Shown here: positions 1-9,298 of the stretch, piece after piece
How positions within the stretch are numbered: position 1 is the stretch's first letter
Layout: each line of letters starts with the position of its first letter
Made by a program: the position numbers and the translations under genes
Notes under the pieces: generated by a model
Seen by the model: the letters and a program-made list of their open reading frames with translations, nothing else
Told to the model about the DNA's origin: nothing
Databases searched by the model: none
Assembly (NCBI RefSeq): GCF_026191635.1
Contig: NZ_JAKRRW010000006.1
Span: forward strand, 124,001 to 188,000
Length of the DNA stretch: 64,000 nucleotides
Reading direction: 5' to 3'
Source of the DNA: Photobacterium obscurum
GTDB lineage: Bacteria; Pseudomonadota; Gammaproteobacteria; Enterobacterales; Vibrionaceae

Positions 1-2181
1 ATGGCGACGGTGTTCCCTCATAATATCGGTTTGGGGGCGGCAAATGACCCAGATCTTGTCAGAAAGATTGGGCATATCACCGCGACAGAGATTGCCTCGA
101 CAGGATTGGATTGGACATTTGCACCTACTGTCACGATACCAAGGCATTATAACTGGGGACGCGTTTATGAAGGCTACTCAGAAGACCCCGAAGTGGTATG
201 GCAATATGCAGGAAAAATGATAGAAGGACTTCAGGGAACAGCCAGTGATTTAAGAGGAGATCAAAAGGTTCTGGCAACGGTCAAGCACTGGATTGGTGAC
301 GGTGGGACAGAAGAAGGCGTTGATCGCGGCGCCAATAAATACTCGGAACTTGACCTGATAAATATCCACGGCCCGGGTTATTTCAGCGCACTTGAGGCGG
401 GAGCCCAAACGGTAATGGCTTCATTCAATAGTTGGGAAAATCGGGCCAACTACGATCATGGAGAAGGGAAGTGTGCAGGTAGTGGTGAATATAATTATAA
501 AATTCATGGCAGCCGATACCTATTGACCGATGTGCTTAAAGATAAAATGGGCTTCGATGGCCTAGTTGTTACCGACTGGAGCGGGCATGCAGAGGTCACT
601 GGCTGCACGAATAAGAATGCCAATTATGCCGTAAATGCAGGTATTGATATTTTGATGGTGCCGGAAAGAGAGGAATGGCAGGCAGTTTATTATAATTTGA
701 TTGGTGGTGTGCAGTCGGACGAGGTTTCCCAAGCACGTGTTGATGATGCTGTTCGTAGGATACTAAGGGTGAAAAAGCGGGCGGGGCTATGGGAAAAACC
801 AAGCCCGTTAGCGCGCTCTTTAGCTGGCGAGCAAAGTATCCTCGGAGCACCAAAGCATCGGGAAGTTGCCCGTGAGGCCGTACGAAAATCGTTGGTCCTG
901 CTAAAGAATAACGCCGGTCTTCTTCCATTGTCACGGCAACAGAAAATCTTACTGGCAGGTAGTGCCGCGGATGATATTCAAAAGCAGGCCGGGGGCTGGA
1001 GCTTAACCTGGCAAGGGACCGAAACCACCAAGACAGATTTCCCCGGCTCGACAACATTTAAAGATGCGCTAGAACAGGTAGTCGGTGTCGAAAATGTTAG
1101 TCTTTTCAGTGAAGAGTCACATGAAAAAGAAACTGATATTGATACAGCGATTGTTGTTATCGGTGAGTCGCCTTATGCTGAAATGTGTGGTGATTTGAAA
1201 TACTGGGAGTCTCTGGAGTTTGCGTCACTAAGCCGCGGCTATAAGCAAGATCATGATACAGTGATCAGGCTCAAGCAGCTGGGCTATAAGGTGATCACCG
1301 TGTTCTTTTCCGGGCGTCCGCTGTATGTAAATAATGAAATTAACCACTCTGATGCTTTTGTAGCAGCTTGGCTGCCTGGTTCAGAGGCGGTTGGCATTAC
1401 TGATGTGCTCTTTACTGACGAATTTGGGGCAATCAATTTCGATTTTTCCGGGAGGCTGACCTTCAGCTGGCCAAACAAGAAATACTCGAAGGCTATAAAC
1501 CGGAGTAGAGCTGGGCAGACTCATCCATACTGTGAGCTGAGTATTACAGGGGAGCATAAACCATTATTTAGTTATGGTTATGGACTTTCTTATAGCGATC
1601 AGTCTGAAAGCGTTAATTCAGACTTGAACAATGACTGTGTACCGCTGGATATATCGGAATCATTATTTAAGAAAGACGACTCGGTATCCTCTTTGTTTGG
1701 TGTTGATGCTGATACGGAATGTCGGTTATTGGCCTACTGCCCGGTAAGCGGGGAAGAGGTAGAAGTCTCATCTAACTCCCGAACGACTGTTAATGGCGCA
1801 ACAATAAGCCCAGTCAACTATAAGCATCAACAGGATGCACGACGTTTTCAGGTTGAGCCGGGACACTCACTGACTGTTACAATTGAACTGGGCAGTGATG
1901 ATGTGTTCAGCCTTTCTGATAATGATTACTTAGAGCTTGATATGTGTGTCCGGCAATATCATCAACAAGCCTCCTTGGCATTTGCTGTAGATACTTTTCA
2001 TCAATCTGCTCTGGAGAAATGGCATTTCTCTCCGGCAGGGCAATGGAAAACCGTGAAGCTTTATGGCAAGGATGTGCTGAAAGAGCGTAATTGTGGAAAT
2101 AATATTCGCCGTCCATTTGTTATCCATTGTACAGGCGAGTGTGAACTTGATATTGGCCGAATAGCTTGGGTGCGCGCCTGA
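1..2181 (+). CDS. GH3 exo-beta-glucanase (ExoP-like), 5' end outside the window
   Basis: This is a glycoside hydrolase family 3 protein whose first ~160 residues lie before the window. Its visible residue 1 aligns with residue 164 of the second copy at 6034-9291, so the ATG at base 1 is not a real start. The sequence shows the GH3 N-domain with a KHW motif near residues 96-98 and the nucleophile Asp192 in VVTDW. A GH3 C-domain follows, then one C-terminal beta-sandwich-like module (NYKHQQDA) also found in the paralogue. GH3 enzymes of this type remove glucose from the non-reducing ends of beta-glucans. The product is probably exported like its paralogue, but the signal region is not visible. 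Substrate is inferred from family and neighbourhood. Confidence 0.93.
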   Translation: MATVFPHNIGLGAANDPDLVRKIGHITATEIASTGLDWTFAPTVTIPRHYNWGRVYEGYSEDPEVVWQYAGKMIEGLQGTASDLRGDQKVLATVKHWIGDGGTEEGVDRGANKYSELDLINIHGPGYFSALEAGAQTVMASFNSWENRANYDHGEGKCAGSGEYNYKIHGSRYLLTDVLKDKMGFDGLVVTDWSGHAEVTGCTNKNANYAVNAGIDILMVPEREEWQAVYYNLIGGVQSDEVSQARVDDAVRRILRVKKRAGLWEKPSPLARSLAGEQSILGAPKHREVAREAVRKSLVLLKNNAGLLPLSRQQKILLAGSAADDIQKQAGGWSLTWQGTETTKTDFPGSTTFKDALEQVVGVENVSLFSEESHEKETDIDTAIVVIGESPYAEMCGDLKYWESLEFASLSRGYKQDHDTVIRLKQLGYKVITVFFSGRPLYVNNEINHSDAFVAAWLPGSEAVGITDVLFTDEFGAINFDFSGRLTFSWPNKKYSKAINRSRAGQTHPYCELSITGEHKPLFSYGYGLSYSDQSESVNSDLNNDCVPLDISESLFKKDDSVSSLFGVDADTECRLLAYCPVSGEEVEVSSNSRTTVNGATISPVNYKHQQDARRFQVEPGHSLTVTIELGSDDVFSLSDNDYLELDMCVRQYHQQASLAFAVDTFHQSALEKWHFSPAGQWKTVKLYGKDVLKERNCGNNIRRPFVIHCTGECELDIGRIAWVRA

Positions 2182-2235
2182 ACGTAACATTCAATGATTT
2201 AAACATACGGTAAGTAATTAGTAATAAGGTAGAGT

Positions 2236-2511
2236 GTGAGACATATTTCTGATTTTATAGAGCAGCTTCGCATAGCAAAGCTTCCTTTTAGTATATGGGT
2301 ATACTCCGATGAAGGGCAGTATGAAAAATTTAAAAACTATTCGGTAGGAAAATTTATTACTCAGCTGGATGAAGCGATTGAAAAACATCTAGAAGTGATT
2401 ATTAAATTGGATTCTGATAGCGATAATGCCTATTTATTAATAGCTGAATCCTCTCTTGCTGTGCCAATTAATTTTAATAACGGTCAGTATCTCTCGATGA
2501 AAAGTTTATGA
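2236..2511 (+). CDS. Small hypothetical protein, 91 aa
   Basis: The start is GTG, with AAGGTAG about four bases upstream. I do not recognise the family. The product is acidic, soluble-looking and has no signal peptide, membrane segment or cysteine. It lies 54 bases after the GH3 gene on the same strand and is followed 33 bases later by another small gene, so all three may share a transcript ending at the hairpin at 2803. Base composition is more AT-rich than that of the GH3 genes. Function unknown. Confidence 0.6.
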   Translation: MRHISDFIEQLRIAKLPFSIWVYSDEGQYEKFKNYSVGKFITQLDEAIEKHLEVIIKLDSDSDNAYLLIAESSLAVPINFNNGQYLSMKSL

Positions 2512-2544
2512 TATTTTTCAGTTATAAACTGTAGGTGTGATTTA

Positions 2545-2787
2545 ATGAATGAAACCAAAACATTAATAGCATCAAACCCGGCAGCTTTGAGTGCATTCTT
2601 GGAAAATAAACTTGAGCAGGAATATTATATTTACTGCCAATTTAATTCTGATTCCTTTCCATGGACGGTGAGTACTAGAAAGGTGAAGGCGTTAACTTTT
2701 CAAGATAAAGTCGTAGGGAGCGAAGCTGATACTGTTTGTTCTTATATAAAAAGTGGCTTAGATGTAAGGAAGCCTTTCTTGAAGTAG
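2545..2787 (+). CDS. Small hypothetical protein, 80 aa
   Basis: The ATG start has a TAGGTG element about eight bases upstream. The product has no signal peptide or membrane segment and contains two cysteines. I do not recognise the family. It is the last gene before the terminator hairpin at 2803-2835 and probably ends the transcript that begins with the GH3 gene. AT-rich composition resembles the preceding small gene, although the two proteins show no clear similarity by eye. Confidence 0.55.
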   Translation: MNETKTLIASNPAALSAFLENKLEQEYYIYCQFNSDSFPWTVSTRKVKALTFQDKVVGSEADTVCSYIKSGLDVRKPFLK

Positions 2788-2802
2788 ACAAGTAAACTGA
2801 AT

Positions 2803-2835
2803 GATGGGGAAGAGTATTCCCCATCACTCTATTTT
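2803..2835. terminator. Hairpin terminator between convergent genes
   Basis: A perfect 9-bp stem (GATGGGGAA 2803-2811 with TTCCCCATC 2817-2825) and a five-base loop is followed by ACTCTATTTTT on the plus strand. It ends the plus-strand unit and sits just past the stop of the minus-strand LacI gene, so it may serve both. Confidence 0.8.
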
Positions 2836-3836
2836 TAGGGGGTAATTTTTTTTACCGAGTCTCTAATGATAAGTTCAGGTGTTAGTTTGTCTTTTAGCAG
2901 GTACGAGTCGTTGTTGAGAAGTGATAGCACAGCTTTGGCTGCCTCAATTCCCATCTCCCGCACAGGGAAGTTAATGGTTGTGAGCCTTGGGCGGATATGC
3001 TGACTATAGGTATCATTATCGAAACCAACAATCGAGAGATCCTGACCGACGGTGATATTCCTTTCGCTACATACATCATAGGTGGCTAAGGCAATATTAT
3101 CGTTTTGACAGAATATCGCAGTAATTTCGCTGTCTCGGTCAAGCAAGCGTCTTACCGCTTCGTGATTACCTTCGTGATCAAAGCGCCCTTCAACGATCAA
3201 GTTAGCGTCATACTTAATCCCAAACTCTGCAAGGGCGTTTCGGTATCCCTGTAGGCGGTCACGGCTATCAATTTTGCTTAGCTGACCAGTAATACAGGCA
3301 ATTTTAGTATGCCCGTACTCAAGTAAGTGCTTAGTTGCAAGGTATCCCCCCAGTTCATTATCGATGCAAATGCATTTATCCGATAACTCTGGAATGTAAC
3401 GGTTGAGGATAATCGTCGATGTTGTTTGCTTAGCTACTTTGATAATTTCATCATCTGATAACTTGTCAGAGTGAATGATTAGTCCATCGACTTGCTTTGA
3501 CTGAAGAAAACGAATGGAGTCGGCTTCTTTATCATGTGATTCCTGGCCGCTGGTGACGATTAAATGCAGGTTTTTTTTGCGAACTGTGTCTTCAGCTGTA
3601 TGCATCAGCGGGCCATAGAAAGGGCCGTCAAGAGAGCCGACAAGCATACCAATGCTATTTGAACGGCTGGATGCCAATGCTTGAGCAAAAGCATTCGGCT
3701 TATACCCCAGTTCTTCAATCGCGGCAAAGACCTTCGCTTTATTGGATTCTTTGACAGTTGGGTGTCCATTTAAGGCTCTGGAAACTGTTGATTGTGAAAC
3801 TTGAGCAAGTTCAGATACTTCTTTTATGGTGATCAA
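2835..3836 (-). CDS. LacI-family transcriptional regulator
   Basis: This is a 333-aa LacI/GalR-type repressor. The N-terminal helix-turn-helix (about residues 3-26, VSQSTVSRALNG) is followed by the YKPNAFAQAL hinge region and a periplasmic-binding-protein-like effector domain. The start codon is TTG at 3836, supported by an AAGGAAG ribosome site six bases upstream; no ATG gives a complete DNA-binding domain. It is divergent from the LamB porin gene. The region between them holds several GAAAGCGCTTTC-type palindromes, the usual shape of LacI-family operators. I infer that it controls the porin-GH3 unit and perhaps itself, released by a glucan-derived sugar. The effector is not predictable from sequence. 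Confidence 0.95.
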   Translation of the reverse strand: MITIKEVSELAQVSQSTVSRALNGHPTVKESNKAKVFAAIEELGYKPNAFAQALASSRSNSIGMLVGSLDGPFYGPLMHTAEDTVRKKNLHLIVTSGQESHDKEADSIRFLQSKQVDGLIIHSDKLSDDEIIKVAKQTTSTIILNRYIPELSDKCICIDNELGGYLATKHLLEYGHTKIACITGQLSKIDSRDRLQGYRNALAEFGIKYDANLIVEGRFDHEGNHEAVRRLLDRDSEITAIFCQNDNIALATYDVCSERNITVGQDLSIVGFDNDTYSQHIRPRLTTINFPVREMGIEAAKAVLSLLNNDSYLLKDKLTPELIIRDSVKKITP

Positions 3837-3984
3837 CGGGACTTCCTTACAATGAATGGATAAGAGGTTGTTGCCTATCTAGTTTAGATACACTCGATAC
3901 TGAGTTAATTGGGTGGTATTTTACCTCTGCAACTGTTGGGAACATAGGCTCTATATTAGTAATTTTGAGCTATATAACACTTTT

Positions 3985-4000
3985 AGCAAGCGCTTTCTTT
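3985..4000. promoter_or_regulatory. LacI-type operator, copy 1
   Basis: The sequence AGCAAGCGCTTTCTTT contains the AAGCGCTT core. It lies about 150 bases upstream of the LacI gene start, so it may serve autoregulation. Assignment to this LacI protein is inferred from location and palindrome type. Confidence 0.55.
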
Positions 4001-4245
4001 TTTGAGTTCGGTGAACCTGTGATTAAAAGTGTATGTATATCAGCATCTTGATTATATTCGGTTGATAGAGGCTCTTTTAGACTGGCTCATTTACGGATAT
4101 CGTCCTCGTGCCTGCCAAAGTATTGACTTGACGTTTTCCGTCAGTATTTATTTTTTCTCCTTATATTAATAGCTTAGATTAGATTGTGGTCTGTTTTACG
4201 AGCTCGGGCTTACTACGGTACCGGGGTGATAATGTAATGTACACG

Positions 4246-4260
4246 TTAGAGCGCTTTCTT
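4246..4260. promoter_or_regulatory. LacI-type operator, copy 2 (degenerate left half)
   Basis: TTAGAGCGCTTTCTT keeps the right half GCGCTTTCTT exactly as in copies 1 and 4, but the left half has diverged. Confidence 0.45.
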
Positions 4261-4553
4261 TATTCTCTTGGTTTAAGTTTCCTGGACGCCGATACAGTAG
4301 GTAATTTTTCAGTGTGTTACTCCTTATGACTGCTAGCTTTACCTATTTAGTGTCAAAGTAGAGTGGGTGGCTTATTTGGTGATGATATTTTTATTCTCTG
4401 TTATGCATATTCTGGTCGATGTTAATACTCCATGCCTCATTATTAATTTCTTTTAAAATCATAATGTTGATTGCTAATTTTGATTGTTTTGTGATTTTTG
4501 TCTCATTTTGTTGTGGATTTATATTCTTGTTGACAGTGTGAGCTTGATCTTGT

Positions 4554-4565
4554 GAAAGCGCTTCC
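4554..4565. promoter_or_regulatory. LacI-type operator, copy 3
   Basis: GAAAGCGCTTCC is a near-perfect palindrome located immediately upstream of a CRP-like site. Repressor and activator would therefore compete or cooperate here. Confidence 0.6.
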
Positions 4566-4568
4566 TTT

Positions 4569-4584
4569 GGTGATTGTGATCACT
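4569..4584. promoter_or_regulatory. CRP-like binding site
   Basis: GGTGA-N6-TCACT has one mismatch in each half from the TGTGA-N6-TCACA consensus. It lies about 200 bases upstream of the porin gene and next to operator copy 3, fitting catabolite control of a sugar porin. Not tested. Confidence 0.5.
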
Positions 4585-4723
4585 TTATCCTCAGAATTTT
4601 GCTCTTATAATCGCTTTCAAAGGTGGTTGGCGAGTTAATTAATAAGTTGTGGCTATTAATTTGGCGTTAATGACGGAAAATCCCTACTTAATTTTATCTT
4701 TGTGACTATTTTTTTGCCATTTG

Positions 4724-4739
4724 AAGAAAGCGCTTTCTT
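4724..4739. promoter_or_regulatory. LacI-type operator, copy 4 (perfect palindrome)
   Basis: AAGAAAGCGCTTTCTT is a perfect 16-bp palindrome that ends 42 bases before the porin start codon. A bound repressor here would sit in the transcribed leader or promoter and block the porin-GH3 unit. Confidence 0.75.
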
Positions 4740-4781
4740 TTGGCTGTTTATGGACAATTAATAATAATTCTTGGAGTTAGA

Positions 4782-5957
4782 ATGAAATTATCAAACCTTA
4801 CGCTTGCATGCCTATTAGCAACATCAACTTTATCTGTATCCCATTTTGCTAATGCTGAAACAGACGATTTCGCATTCACTGGATATGCTCGTTACGGTAT
4901 GCATTATGCGGATAATGGTAATGATTATGTAAGTGCAGACGGTCAGTTGGCGGGAAATGCTGCAGGTCGTTTAGGTAATGAAACAAATGGTGGTGAATTC
5001 CAGTTTTCTAAAGGCTTTGATGGGGCTAATGGTACCAAGTGGGACATTGTTCTGATGATGGAAAACTGGTGGAAGCAAGATGGCGAATACGGTGATATTG
5101 CGCTGAAGAAGTTCTATGCTGGTGCCTATAATGTTTTTGCTTCCCAGCCTGACGCCTATATTTGGGCGGGTCGAGATTTTCACCAGCGTCCACAGCAGGG
5201 GCTGAATGACTACTTCTTCATGACCCATGATGGTCAGGGCGGTGGTATTAAAAATCTTGACCTTGGCGGGGCTAAACTTAATGTTGCATTTGTTGCTCAA
5301 ACTGCAGGTGAAGGTACTGGTGATAATGGTGACTATGCACTGACAACAAAATTGCATGATATTCGTTTGGCAGACAGTATCAGTATGGATATCTTTGCAA
5401 ACTACGGTTTGTCATCTGATAAGTCTGTTGATGCCGATAAAGATGGTGCTTTCCAAGTTGGTACAATCTTTAACTTCAACGGTAATAAATTAAGTCTTCG
5501 CTATGCTGACAACACCGATAATTCTGTTTTCAATAAAACAGATGACTTAACAACCCTCTATGCTAGCTTCGAGGGTACTTCGTCTCTAAGCGACCGGACT
5601 GCGATTGAGTATCAGGCTGCTTATCATGACTACGACAGTGCTGATGATGCAGTTGACCGTTCTAACTACAGTGTCATTGTGCGTCCGACTCATTCCTGGA
5701 ATGATATTCACTCTACATGGTTAGAAGCGGGTTACTCATTGGTTGACTATGACAATGCAGATGAAAACTCGGCGTGGAAGGTAACCTTGTCACAAAATAT
5801 TTCCATTGGTAAAAATACTTGGGATCGTCCAATGCTCCGCTTCTACGCAACAGTAGGTGATGCCGATAATAAAGTTGCAGGCGACGGTTCAGCGAATACT
5901 GGTGATACTACTCGTGACACATTTGCCGTTGGCGCAATGTGGGAAGCTTGGTGGTAA
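4782..5957 (+). CDS. LamB-family carbohydrate porin
   Basis: An outer-membrane sugar porin of 391 aa, a usual length for the maltoporin family. The ATG at 4782 follows a GGAG site by about six bases and begins a clear signal peptide ending at ANA-E near residue 26. The mature protein opens with FTGYARYGMHY, typical of the LamB N-terminus, and ends in GAMWEAWW with the terminal aromatic residue needed for outer-membrane insertion. It sits directly downstream of the operator array and upstream of a GH3 gene, so it probably admits beta-gluco-oligosaccharides rather than maltodextrins. The specificity is inference; the porin family is firm. Confidence 0.92.
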   Translation: MKLSNLTLACLLATSTLSVSHFANAETDDFAFTGYARYGMHYADNGNDYVSADGQLAGNAAGRLGNETNGGEFQFSKGFDGANGTKWDIVLMMENWWKQDGEYGDIALKKFYAGAYNVFASQPDAYIWAGRDFHQRPQQGLNDYFFMTHDGQGGGIKNLDLGGAKLNVAFVAQTAGEGTGDNGDYALTTKLHDIRLADSISMDIFANYGLSSDKSVDADKDGAFQVGTIFNFNGNKLSLRYADNTDNSVFNKTDDLTTLYASFEGTSSLSDRTAIEYQAAYHDYDSADDAVDRSNYSVIVRPTHSWNDIHSTWLEAGYSLVDYDNADENSAWKVTLSQNISIGKNTWDRPMLRFYATVGDADNKVAGDGSANTGDTTRDTFAVGAMWEAWW

Positions 5958-5980
5958 GCATTAATTAAATTCTGGTTTAT

Positions 5981-6010
5981 AGCAGTCGTATTTGTACGGC
6001 TGCTTATTTT
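5981..6010 (+). terminator. Hairpin after porin gene
   Basis: AGCAGTCGTA (5981-5990) pairs with TACGGCTGCT (5995-6004), with one G-T pair and a four-base loop, and is followed by TATTTT. It lies between the porin and GH3 genes and may lower rather than abolish read-through, since the spacing to the GH3 start is only 24 bases. Confidence 0.6.
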
Positions 6011-6033
6011 TAATAATTAAATGGATTTATATC

Positions 6034-9000
6034 ATGCTTCATAATAAAAAAATATTGCCATGCTTAATTGCACTTGCACTAATTTCTGGTTGCAATGATT
6101 CAGATAATAGTTCTTCAAGTAATCCTGATAACGGAAATAATAGTGGTTCGGATTTAATTCAGTCTAAAGTCCCCTATTTTGGTGACTGGCCCACGATTAA
6201 AAGTGCTGTAGAGAAAAACGAGGCCATTGAAAGCAAAATTGTTGAAATTTTGGCTCAGATGACTCTCGAAGAAAAAGTCGGTCAGATGATCCAGCCTAAC
6301 TTGTTAGAGGTAACGCCGGAAGAGGCAAAACAATATAAATTGGGTTCGTTATTAAATGGTGGCGGTGCCTGGCCCGATGAAAATAAATATTCTACAGCAG
6401 AGGACTGGGCAAAAGAGTCAGACAAATACTGGCTCGCACTAGAAGAGGCCTATGCAGACCGAGGCTTCAAAATTCCTTTCATGTGGGCAACCGATGCGGT
6501 TCATGGCCACAACAACGTTTACAAGGCTACGGTTTTCCCACATAACATTGGATTAGGTGCGGCCAATAATCCTGATTTGATTTATGAAATTGGTAAGGCT
6601 ACTGCTGAAGAAATTGCAGCTACCGGGCTTGACTGGACATTTGCTCCAACGGTGGCTTCGCCACGCGATTATCGTTGGGGGCGGGTCTACGAAGGGTATT
6701 CGGAAGACCCTGAAATCATTTACCAATACGCCGGCAAGATGGTTGAAGGCATTCAGGGCGGGGCTGAAGGTCTAGCGGGTGAGCGCAATGTTATTTCTAA
6801 TGTGAAGCACTGGGTTGGTGATGGCGGTACTAAAGATGGTGTTGACCGTGGCGAGAACTACTACACAGAAGAGTACCTGAGAAATATCCATGCGACGGGG
6901 TATTTTGCCGGGTTGAATGCTGGTGCGCAGGTAGTGATGTCATCATTTAACTCCTGGCATAACAATGCCAATTATGATCAGAATGAGGGCGGAGATTACA
7001 ATAAGAAACTGCATGGCAGTAAGTATCTGATCACCGATGTGCTCAAGATCAAAATGGGCTTTGATGGCATTGTTGTTACCGACTGGAACGGCCAGGGTGA
7101 GATTAATGGCTGTAGCGCCTCAAATTGTCCGGCGGCGGTTAATGCCGGTAACGATGTGTTTATGGTTACCGCAAATAGCGACTGGAAGGGATTCTACAAT
7201 AATGTAATAGCTCAGGTTACCGATGGCACGATTCCGATGGCACGAATAGACGATGCTGTTAGCCGTATCCTGCGAGTAAAACTGCGTGCTAATTTGTGGG
7301 AAAAACCAATGCCGTCTGAGCGGACATTAGCTGGACAGCAAGAATTGTTAGGTTCTGCTGAGCACCGTGCACTAGCACGAGAAGCGGTTAGCCAGTCACT
7401 GGTATTGCTAAAAAATGAAGGCAGTATTTTACCTTTATCCAAAGACCAGAAGATCCTGATTGCGGGTAGTGCTGTTAATGATATTCAGAAGCAGACAGGT
7501 GGCTGGTCGCTGACCTGGCAGGGCAATGAAAACACCATTGAAGATGACTTTCCGGGTGCGACAACCATGCAAATGGCACTGGAGGGTGTTGTGGGTGCCG
7601 AAAATATCATCACAGATCTTAGTGACGCAACGGAAAATACAGTTGCCGTTGTTGTAATCGGTGAAGATCCTTATGCCGAAATGTTTGGTGATATAAAATC
7701 TAACAAGACTCTCGAGTTCTCATCTATTAAAGCGTCATACAAAGATGATTTGGATAAAATCAAAGAGCTTAAGGATGCTGGCCTGAAAGTCGTGACGGTG
7801 TTCTATTCCGGCAGACCGCTTTATGTGAACGAAGAAATTAATAATTCGGATAGCTTCATTGCAGCATGGCTACCAGGTACCGAAGCAGGTGGTATTACCG
7901 ATGTCTTGTTCAATAAGGACGGTAAGGACTTTACCGGCCGCCTGTCTTATTCATGGCCGATGAAAAAATGTTCGACCACCATTAACCGTGTTGCACCGAA
8001 TATCGCCGATTACGTAACACCTGCAGCGGAGCAAGATATCACCGGCGAGCACAAGCCATTATTCCCTTACGGCTACGGTCTGTCTTACAGCTCACCGGAG
8101 ACGCCGGAGAATGACTTAAACAGTCTTTCTCTTGATCCTCGAGATTATGGCTGTGGCCAAGACGCCCCGGATAATGGTGTCGCAACATCCAACCTGGAAA
8201 TTTTTGGTGCGAAGTCGGCCGGAGAGTTTGTCGCTCGTATTGGCGGTGCAGCAAATGGCTGGGCTGGTCTTGATGTCTCAAATGGTAGCGTAACCTCAAT
8301 CGGCGGTTTAGCAACAACACCAATCAACTATCAGCATCAGCAGGATGCTATTAATGTCTCCTTCGATGGAACGGATGTTGCCCAGGTATATATTCAAACC
8401 GAGAACGAGAAAGCAGTTGACAAGAATGCTTATGCTAATGCTGACTCCACACTGCAGTTTGATATAAAAATGATCAAGGCACCAACAGCAGACGTTACGC
8501 TGGCGATGCATTGTGAGTGGCCATGTCTTGGTGATATCAAGGTCAACGATGTGCTACCTGCGGTGTCTAGTGAATGGACAACCATGAAGTTTGCGCTCAG
8601 TTGCTTTGCCGAGGAAGGGATGGAGTACTCAATGCTCAATACACCTTTCCTGCTGACAACAATGGGTGAAATGGAGTTTGATTTAGGCGAAATTCGTTTT
8701 GTACCGCGTAGTTTGGATGCTGCTAGCGATGAAGTTGATTGTGCCGCATTAGCTGTACCTGCTTTGCCGGCTTTAGATGAGGCTGTCTCTTATATCTGGA
8801 GCGATACCTGGAACCCGAGTGTTGGCGTGTGGAGCGCACATACAGGCAGTGATTGGAGCCCTGCACCGGAACACGTTTCAACCACAACGGAAGTTGATGG
8901 TGATGGGGCGACGGTTGTGAATGTCTCTTATAATGTGGCAAGCCCTGCAGATGACAAAGCGGTTATTTTCTTGGCTGGTGAAACGCAGAATTTAACGAAT

Positions 9001-9291
9001 TATGCCGATGCGGGCAGGCTGGAGTTTGATCTGCTAGTTACCTCCTATGGTGAAAACGTTGATGGTCTAGTGATCAAGATGGAATCTTCGGAGGAAAACG
9101 CAGGTAGTCCGGATTATTTCCTTGAAAATATACCTACAGGTACATGGACTGCTATTTCAGTATCAGTCAGTGATTTAGATATTGGTGATATTGTAGAAAC
9201 GGTAGATAAACCTTTTTCTATTTTACCAGCATGGGGCAACTCGCAAGCGGGTGTGGAATTTAGTTTTAAAAATGTTCGATTAGTTAAGTAA
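6034..9291 (+). CDS. GH3 exo-beta-glucanase lipoprotein, 1085 aa, with two C-terminal modules
   Basis: A full-length paralogue of the GH3 protein at the left edge. The ATG at 6034 begins a lipoprotein signal with lipobox LISGC, cysteine at residue 20, so it is membrane-anchored in the periplasm or on the surface. A Ser/Asn-rich linker leads to the GH3 N-domain (about 45-420) with nucleophile Asp350 in VVTDW, then the GH3 C-domain (about 450-690). Two beta-sandwich-like modules follow: one near 715-880 shared with the left-edge copy, and an extra one near 905-1085. It is longer than ExoP (about 840 aa) because of that extra module. It should release glucose from beta-1,3/1,4-type glucans. The product order porin then glucanase fits capture and trimming at the envelope. 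Confidence 0.94.
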   Translation: MLHNKKILPCLIALALISGCNDSDNSSSSNPDNGNNSGSDLIQSKVPYFGDWPTIKSAVEKNEAIESKIVEILAQMTLEEKVGQMIQPNLLEVTPEEAKQYKLGSLLNGGGAWPDENKYSTAEDWAKESDKYWLALEEAYADRGFKIPFMWATDAVHGHNNVYKATVFPHNIGLGAANNPDLIYEIGKATAEEIAATGLDWTFAPTVASPRDYRWGRVYEGYSEDPEIIYQYAGKMVEGIQGGAEGLAGERNVISNVKHWVGDGGTKDGVDRGENYYTEEYLRNIHATGYFAGLNAGAQVVMSSFNSWHNNANYDQNEGGDYNKKLHGSKYLITDVLKIKMGFDGIVVTDWNGQGEINGCSASNCPAAVNAGNDVFMVTANSDWKGFYNNVIAQVTDGTIPMARIDDAVSRILRVKLRANLWEKPMPSERTLAGQQELLGSAEHRALAREAVSQSLVLLKNEGSILPLSKDQKILIAGSAVNDIQKQTGGWSLTWQGNENTIEDDFPGATTMQMALEGVVGAENIITDLSDATENTVAVVVIGEDPYAEMFGDIKSNKTLEFSSIKASYKDDLDKIKELKDAGLKVVTVFYSGRPLYVNEEINNSDSFIAAWLPGTEAGGITDVLFNKDGKDFTGRLSYSWPMKKCSTTINRVAPNIADYVTPAAEQDITGEHKPLFPYGYGLSYSSPETPENDLNSLSLDPRDYGCGQDAPDNGVATSNLEIFGAKSAGEFVARIGGAANGWAGLDVSNGSVTSIGGLATTPINYQHQQDAINVSFDGTDVAQVYIQTENEKAVDKNAYANADSTLQFDIKMIKAPTADVTLAMHCEWPCLGDIKVNDVLPAVSSEWTTMKFALSCFAEEGMEYSMLNTPFLLTTMGEMEFDLGEIRFVPRSLDAASDEVDCAALAVPALPALDEAVSYIWSDTWNPSVGVWSAHTGSDWSPAPEHVSTTTEVDGDGATVVNVSYNVASPADDKAVIFLAGETQNLTNYADAGRLEFDLLVTSYGENVDGLVIKMESSEENAGSPDYFLENIPTGTWTAISVSVSDLDIGDIVETVDKPFSILPAWGNSQAGVEFSFKNVRLVK

Positions 9292-9298
9292 ATAACTT

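Larger units (their letters stand above)
3837..4781. promoter_or_regulatory. Long regulatory region between LacI gene and LamB porin gene
   Basis: About 945 bases with no convincing gene. The stretch is AT-rich and contains four copies of an AAGCGCTT-centred palindrome at 3988-3995, 4250-4256, 4554-4565 and 4724-4739, plus a CRP-like site at 4569-4584. The spread of operators over 750 bases would permit looping between the two divergent promoters. The remainder shows nothing else I can name. Confidence 0.75.

Noticed and set aside
5992-6033. In-frame TTG start for the second GH3 gene, 14 codons upstream
   Set aside because: It lies in the loop of the terminator hairpin after the porin gene and would bury the lipoprotein signal; ATG 6034 fits the lipobox.
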